Assembly (NCBI GenBank): GCA_023461075.1
Contig: JAEWNY010000105.1
Location: 1-27,567, forward strand
Source of the DNA: Pseudomonadota bacterium
GTDB taxonomy: Bacteria; Pseudomonadota; Gammaproteobacteria; Xanthomonadales; Xanthomonadaceae
Reading direction: 5' to 3'
DNA: 27,567 nt
Below, one piece after another: positions 24,615 to 27,567 of the stretch. Within the stretch, counting starts at the first letter, position 1; every line of letters starts with the position of its first letter. A program made the position numbers and the translations under genes. Under the pieces are notes generated by a model. The model had not been told where the DNA came from, made no database searches, and worked only from the letters and a program-made list of their open reading frames with translations.

Positions 24615-24641
24615 TGCCCGCACGCTTTCTCTTCTACGATC
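24614..24641 (+). repeat. Diverged duplicate of the sbcB 5' end, copy 1
   Basis: These 28 bases match 24726-24753 inside sbcB with two substitutions (ATGCCCGCA then GCTT then CTCTTCTACGATC shared). Copy 1 encodes MPARFLFYD, the functional gene MPASFLFYD. Offset is 112 bp. The second copy continues into the exonuclease domain; this one diverges after the shared segment. Confidence 0.75.
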
Positions 24642-24714
24642 GCGCCTCCGCCTGCCATCCGTCCAAACCAGAATGATGCCGTCGCAACGGCTGACGCCAA
24701 CGAATAGCCGATGA
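24614..24714 (+). other. Two tandem minicistrons linking kmo to sbcB
   Basis: ATG 24614 overlaps the kmo stop and encodes 20 residues (MPARFLFYDRASACHPSKPE), ending at TGA 24674-24676. ATG 24676 (TGATG) then opens 12 codons (MPSQRLTPTNSR), ending at TGA 24712-24714, which overlaps the sbcB ATG at 24711 (ATGA). The whole kmo-sbcB gap is thus covered by coupled reading frames. No promoter or terminator is visible in it. Expression is unproven. Confidence 0.4.
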
Positions 24715-26171
24715 CCGGTGCCTTCATGCCCGCAAGCTTCCTCTTCTACGATCTCGAAACCTTCGGCAGCGATCCGCGCCGGACCCGCATCGCCCAATTC
24801 GCGGCGATTCGCACCGATGCCGACCTGAACATCGTCGATGACCCAATCAGTTTCTTCGTGCAGCCGGCCAACGACCTGCTGCCTTCGCCCGGCGCCACCC
24901 TGGTCACCGGCATCACCCCGCAGCATGCATTGCGCGAAGGCGTTAGCGAGGCCGAGGCGATGGCGCGCATCTTCGACGAGATGTCCCGTCCGGAGACCTG
25001 CAGCGTCGGCTACAACTCGCTGCGCTTCGATGACGAGTTCATCCGCTTCGGCTTCTGGCGCAACTTCTTCGACCCGTACGAGCGCGAATGGCGCGCTGGC
25101 AATTCGCGCTGGGACCTGCTCGATGTCATGCGCCTGGCCCACGCCCTGCGCCCGGAAGGCATCGCCTGGCGTGCGCGCGAAGACGGCGGCGGCACCAGCT
25201 TCAAGCTGGAACACCTGGCCCAGGACAACGGGCTGCGCGAAGGCATGGCCCATGAGGCCCTCTCCGATGTGCGCGCGCTGATCGGCCTGGCTCGCGTACT
25301 GAAGACCGCGCAACCCCGCTTCTGGGATTACGCGCTGACTCTCCGCGACAAGAAGCGTGCGATGGCGATGCTCGACGCCTTCGCGATGCAACCCCTGCTG
25401 CATGTCTCGCAGCGCTTCCCGGCCAGTCGCCTGTGTGCCGCGCCGGTTATCCCGCTGACCCGGCATCCACGCATCGATTCACGGGTGATCGTTTTCGACC
25501 TGGCGCAGGATGTCGAACCCTTGCTTGCCCTGTCAGCCGAGGACATCGCCGCCCGACTGTACGTTGCCCGCGCTGACCTGCCCGAAGGCGTCGAGCGGAT
25601 TGCGTTGAAGGAAGTGCATGCCAACCGCTGCCCGGCATTGGTCGAATGGAACCACCTGCGCGATGGCGATTTTGAGCGCCTCGGCATCGAGCGCGAGACG
25701 GTCGAGGCCCGTGCCACGCGCCTGCGTGCCGCAGGCCCCAAGCTGGCCGAGAAAATCCGCCGCGTCTATGCCGAATCGCGCGAGTTCCCGGATGCCGACG
25801 CCGACGGCGCGCTATACGATGGCTTCATTCCCGACAGCGACAAGCGGCTCGCCGCACAGGTGCGCGCGACCCCGCCGCACAAGCTCGGGCATTCCGGCAT
25901 CGACTTCCGCGACCCGCGCCTGGACGCATTGTTGTTCCGCTATCGCGCGCGCAACTGGCCGCACACGCTGGATTTCGACGAACAGCAACGCTGGTCCGAT
26001 TATCGCCGCGAAAGACTGCTCGGAGACAGCGGCCTTGGCGAGCTTTCGCTGCCCCAGTACCGCCAGCAGATCGCGATCCTGCGCGGCGAGCGCGCGGAGG
26101 ATCCCGAGGCGCAGCGTCTGCTCGATCATCTCGATGTCTGGGGCGATGACCTCGAGGGGGATGTCGCGTGA
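24711..26171 (+). CDS. sbcB: Exodeoxyribonuclease I
   Basis: ExoI degrades single-stranded DNA 3' to 5' and works in mismatch repair and recombination. The 486-residue product has the DEDDh exonuclease residues D14 and E16 (FLFYDLETFGSD), D107/D108 (YNSLRFDDEF), H181 and D186 (MAHEALSDVRAL). H181, D186 and D108 agree with E. coli ExoI numbering. ExoI-specific segments NSRWDLLDVMRLAHALRPEG, FRYRARNWPHTLDFDEQQRW (written here from LLFRYRARN) and KEVHANRCPALVEWN are present. ATG 24711 is chosen because a minicistron stop overlaps it; ATG 24726 (MPASFLFYD) is the alternative. Neither has a Shine-Dalgarno sequence. It ends overlapping the next gene's GTG. Confidence 0.95.
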   Translation: MTGAFMPASFLFYDLETFGSDPRRTRIAQFAAIRTDADLNIVDDPISFFVQPANDLLPSPGATLVTGITPQHALREGVSEAEAMARIFDEMSRPETCSVGYNSLRFDDEFIRFGFWRNFFDPYEREWRAGNSRWDLLDVMRLAHALRPEGIAWRAREDGGGTSFKLEHLAQDNGLREGMAHEALSDVRALIGLARVLKTAQPRFWDYALTLRDKKRAMAMLDAFAMQPLLHVSQRFPASRLCAAPVIPLTRHPRIDSRVIVFDLAQDVEPLLALSAEDIAARLYVARADLPEGVERIALKEVHANRCPALVEWNHLRDGDFERLGIERETVEARATRLRAAGPKLAEKIRRVYAESREFPDADADGALYDGFIPDSDKRLAAQVRATPPHKLGHSGIDFRDPRLDALLFRYRARNWPHTLDFDEQQRWSDYRRERLLGDSGLGELSLPQYRQQIAILRGERAEDPEAQRLLDHLDVWGDDLEGDVA

Positions 26172-26854
26172 GCGCCTATTTCAGCGACGCCAGCTTCCGC
26201 TTCCTGCGTGGCCTTGCACGAAACAATGATCGAAGCTGGTTCGATGCGCACAGGCCGGACTACATCGCCCATGTCCGCGAGCCATTCCAGCGACTTCTGG
26301 TCGACCTGCAACCGGCGCTTGCCGCGATCAGCCCGCATTTCCTCAGTGATCCGAAGCCGGTTGGCGGCTCGATGTTCCGCATCCAGCGCGATACCCGCTT
26401 CGCCAACGACAAGTCGCCCTACAAGCCGTGGCAGGGCGCTCGGCTGTTCCATGAGCGCCGCAAGCAGGTCGCCGCGCCCTCGTTCTACATCCACCTGCAA
26501 CCGGGCGCGTGCTTCATCGGGGCCGGGCTGTGGCATCCGGAAACGCCGACCCAGCGTCGCATCCGCCAGTTCATCTTCGAGAACCCGGCCGGCTGGTCAC
26601 GCGCTGCGCACGACAAGGCCTTGCGGCGTCGCTTCGACCTTGCCGAGGACGAGATGCTGGTGCGCACGCCGCCCGGTTTTCCGGCCGATTTCGAGCACAT
26701 CGACGACCTGCGCCATCGCAACTTCGTGCTGCTCACAGCGCTCGCAGATGACGAGATGACCGGCCCGCGCCTGCGACAGCGCGTCGAGAAGGACCTGGCC
26801 ATGCTCGCGCCGTTCGTCGATTATCTTTGCGCCGCCCTCGACCTTGAGTTCTGA
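26168..26854 (+). CDS. DUF2461 (TIGR02453) family protein
   Basis: A widespread family of unknown function. The 228-residue product shows its typical features: FLRGLARNNDRSWFDAHRPD near the N-terminus, GGSMFRIQRDTRFANDKSPY, KPWQGARLFHE, SFYIHLQPGACFIGAGLWHP and PPGFPADFEHIDDLRHRNFV. No signal or membrane segment. It starts at GTG 26168, overlapping the sbcB stop (GTGA), so it is translationally coupled to exonuclease I. The next gene begins 1 base after its stop. Confidence 0.9.
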   Translation: MSAYFSDASFRFLRGLARNNDRSWFDAHRPDYIAHVREPFQRLLVDLQPALAAISPHFLSDPKPVGGSMFRIQRDTRFANDKSPYKPWQGARLFHERRKQVAAPSFYIHLQPGACFIGAGLWHPETPTQRRIRQFIFENPAGWSRAAHDKALRRRFDLAEDEMLVRTPPGFPADFEHIDDLRHRNFVLLTALADDEMTGPRLRQRVEKDLAMLAPFVDYLCAALDLEF

Positions 26855-26855
26855 A

Positions 26856-27413
26856 ATGAACAAGAACGCGAAACGCCTGCTCATCCTCATCATCCTGGTG
26901 GTGCTGGCGCTTGCGGGCTGGATCGCCGCCGGCCCCTATCTCGCCATCCGTGGCATCCAGCGGGCAATGGAAGCCCGCGACGTTTCCGGCCTGGAGCGCC
27001 ATGTCGATTACCCGACACTGCGCAGCAACCTGCGCGCGCGTCTGGAAGATCGCATCGCGCGCGAGATCGGCAGGCGTTACGGCGCGCAAGTCGGCGGCGG
27101 GATGATGGGCGGCGTCGCCGGGATGCTTTCGGACAGCGCAGTGGACGCGATGGTCTCACCGGCCGGCATCGCCATCCTGCTGCAGGGCCATGCCCTGAAG
27201 CAACGCGCCACCGGCAAAGTCGATCCGAACGGCGGCGTGACCGCCGCACCGATCCCCTACGATCCGATGAAGGATGCAGGCACCCGCTTCGAATCGGCTT
27301 CGCGCTTCGTCGCCACCGTGGACAGTGCCGAGGGCAAGCCGATCGATTTCATCTTCGAACGGCAGGGGCTGCGCTGGCGGCTGACTGACATCGGCCTGCC
27401 GCAGGATCTCTAG
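26856..27413 (+). CDS. DUF2939 family membrane-anchored protein
   Basis: A family of unknown function. The 185-residue product has one N-terminal transmembrane segment (about 8-29, LLILIILVVLALAGWIAAGP), a conserved start YLAIRGIQRAMEARDVSGLE-RHVDYPTLRSNLR, a glycine-rich central stretch (GGGMMGGVAGML) and a C-terminal beta region ending GLPQDL. The mature part should face the periplasm. The ATG at 26856 is preferred over an in-frame TTG at 26844. Its stop codon lies inside a perfect 15-bp tandem duplication. Confidence 0.85.
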   Translation: MNKNAKRLLILIILVVLALAGWIAAGPYLAIRGIQRAMEARDVSGLERHVDYPTLRSNLRARLEDRIAREIGRRYGAQVGGGMMGGVAGMLSDSAVDAMVSPAGIAILLQGHALKQRATGKVDPNGGVTAAPIPYDPMKDAGTRFESASRFVATVDSAEGKPIDFIFERQGLRWRLTDIGLPQDL

Positions 27414-27427
27414 CCGCAGGATCTCTA
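27398..27427. repeat. Perfect 15-bp tandem duplication at the convergent 3' ends
   Basis: GCCGCAGGATCTCTA occurs twice head to tail (27398-27412 and 27413-27427). In the DUF2939 frame the first copy encodes the end of the protein and contributes the TA of the TAG stop; the second copy would encode PQDL again before TAA. The second copy also supplies the stop codon (CTA on this strand) of the convergent nucleotidase gene. Confidence 0.9.
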
Positions 27428-27567
27428 ATCGTTGGCGACGCCGTGCGGCACGTGGCCGGCGGCGACATGGCGCCTGGCCGAATCGATGTTGTGCAGGGAA
27501 TCGTCGAAGAAGATGTCGGCGCCGAAGGCATCGAGGAAAGCGCCCTTGTCGCGCCCACCAAGGAACA
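27425..27567 (-). CDS. 5'-nucleotidase (PF06189-like), C-terminal part, cut by window edge
   Basis: The last 46 residues of a protein whose start lies beyond the right edge. The segment FLGGRDKGAFLDAFGADIFF then DDSLHNIDSARRHVAAGHVP and HGVAND resembles the C-terminus of bacterial cytosolic-type 5'-nucleotidases, which dephosphorylate nucleoside monophosphates. The FLGG and FFDD elements and the AGHVPHGVAN ending are the basis. Stop TAG at 27427-27425. It is convergent with the DUF2939 gene, 11 bp apart, with no terminator hairpin visible. Confidence 0.75.
   Translation of the reverse strand, partial: FLGGRDKGAFLDAFGADIFFDDSLHNIDSARRHVAAGHVPHGVAND

Noticed and set aside
23088..25466. 792-codon open frame on the minus strand opposite kynU, kmo and sbcB
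   Set aside because: It is antisense to three clearly conserved enzymes and its low-complexity sequence matches no family; long antisense frames are common in GC-rich DNA.

Overview
The window is a GC-rich, densely coded chromosomal segment with no insertion sequence, prophage, tRNA/rRNA gene or CRISPR array that I can see. Gene content and order (hrcA | recN | fur | bamE | rnfH-ratA | smpB-ssrA; rpsF-rpsR-rplI-dnaB-alr; asnS; a kynurenine-catabolic cluster) point to a gammaproteobacterium of the Xanthomonadaceae/Lysobacteraceae. This is inferred from synteny and protein similarity recalled from memory; no search was run.

Layout. Positions 1-4,860: stress and housekeeping genes. These are a truncated hrcA with a sigma-32-like promoter, recN, a cysteine-free Fur divergent from bamE, rnfH and ratA facing bamE, smpB, and the tmRNA gene ssrA with promoter and terminator. 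SmpB and tmRNA, the two partners of trans-translation, converge on a shared hairpin. Positions 4,861-8,868: an ABC half-exporter, a YiaD-like OmpA lipoprotein and alanine racemase alr. Positions 8,894-11,944: dnaB, rplI, rpsR and rpsF, all on the minus strand, with a consensus DnaA box upstream of dnaB and a small family of GCCAGC/GCTGGC hairpins after rpsR and rplI. Positions 12,116-14,294: a secreted DUF885 protein and an IscA-type Fe-S carrier.

Positions 14,363-27,413 form one plus-strand block of fourteen genes: asnS, two small hypothetical proteins, a PaiB-like protein, an atypical SDR, aminomuconate-semialdehyde dehydrogenase, beta-carbonic anhydrase, 2-aminomuconate deaminase, 3-hydroxyanthranilate 3,4-dioxygenase, ACMS decarboxylase, kynureninase, kynurenine 3-monooxygenase, exonuclease I (sbcB), DUF2461 and DUF2939. 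The central enzymes convert kynurenine through 3-hydroxykynurenine, 3-hydroxyanthranilate, ACMS, 2-aminomuconate semialdehyde and 2-aminomuconate to 2-oxohex-3-enedioate. Tryptophan dioxygenase, formamidase and the usual lower meta-pathway genes are not in the window. The segment ends in a convergent, truncated 5'-nucleotidase gene.

The most unusual structure is at the gene junctions of the plus-strand block. Four junctions with no Shine-Dalgarno sequence are bridged by tiny ORFs that start in the upstream stop codon and stop in or just after the downstream start codon. The longest bridge, kmo to sbcB, is two minicistrons in series, and the first is a diverged copy of the sbcB 5' end. Also notable are a carbonic anhydrase inside the kynurenine operon and an SDR lacking the Tyr/Lys catalytic pair.
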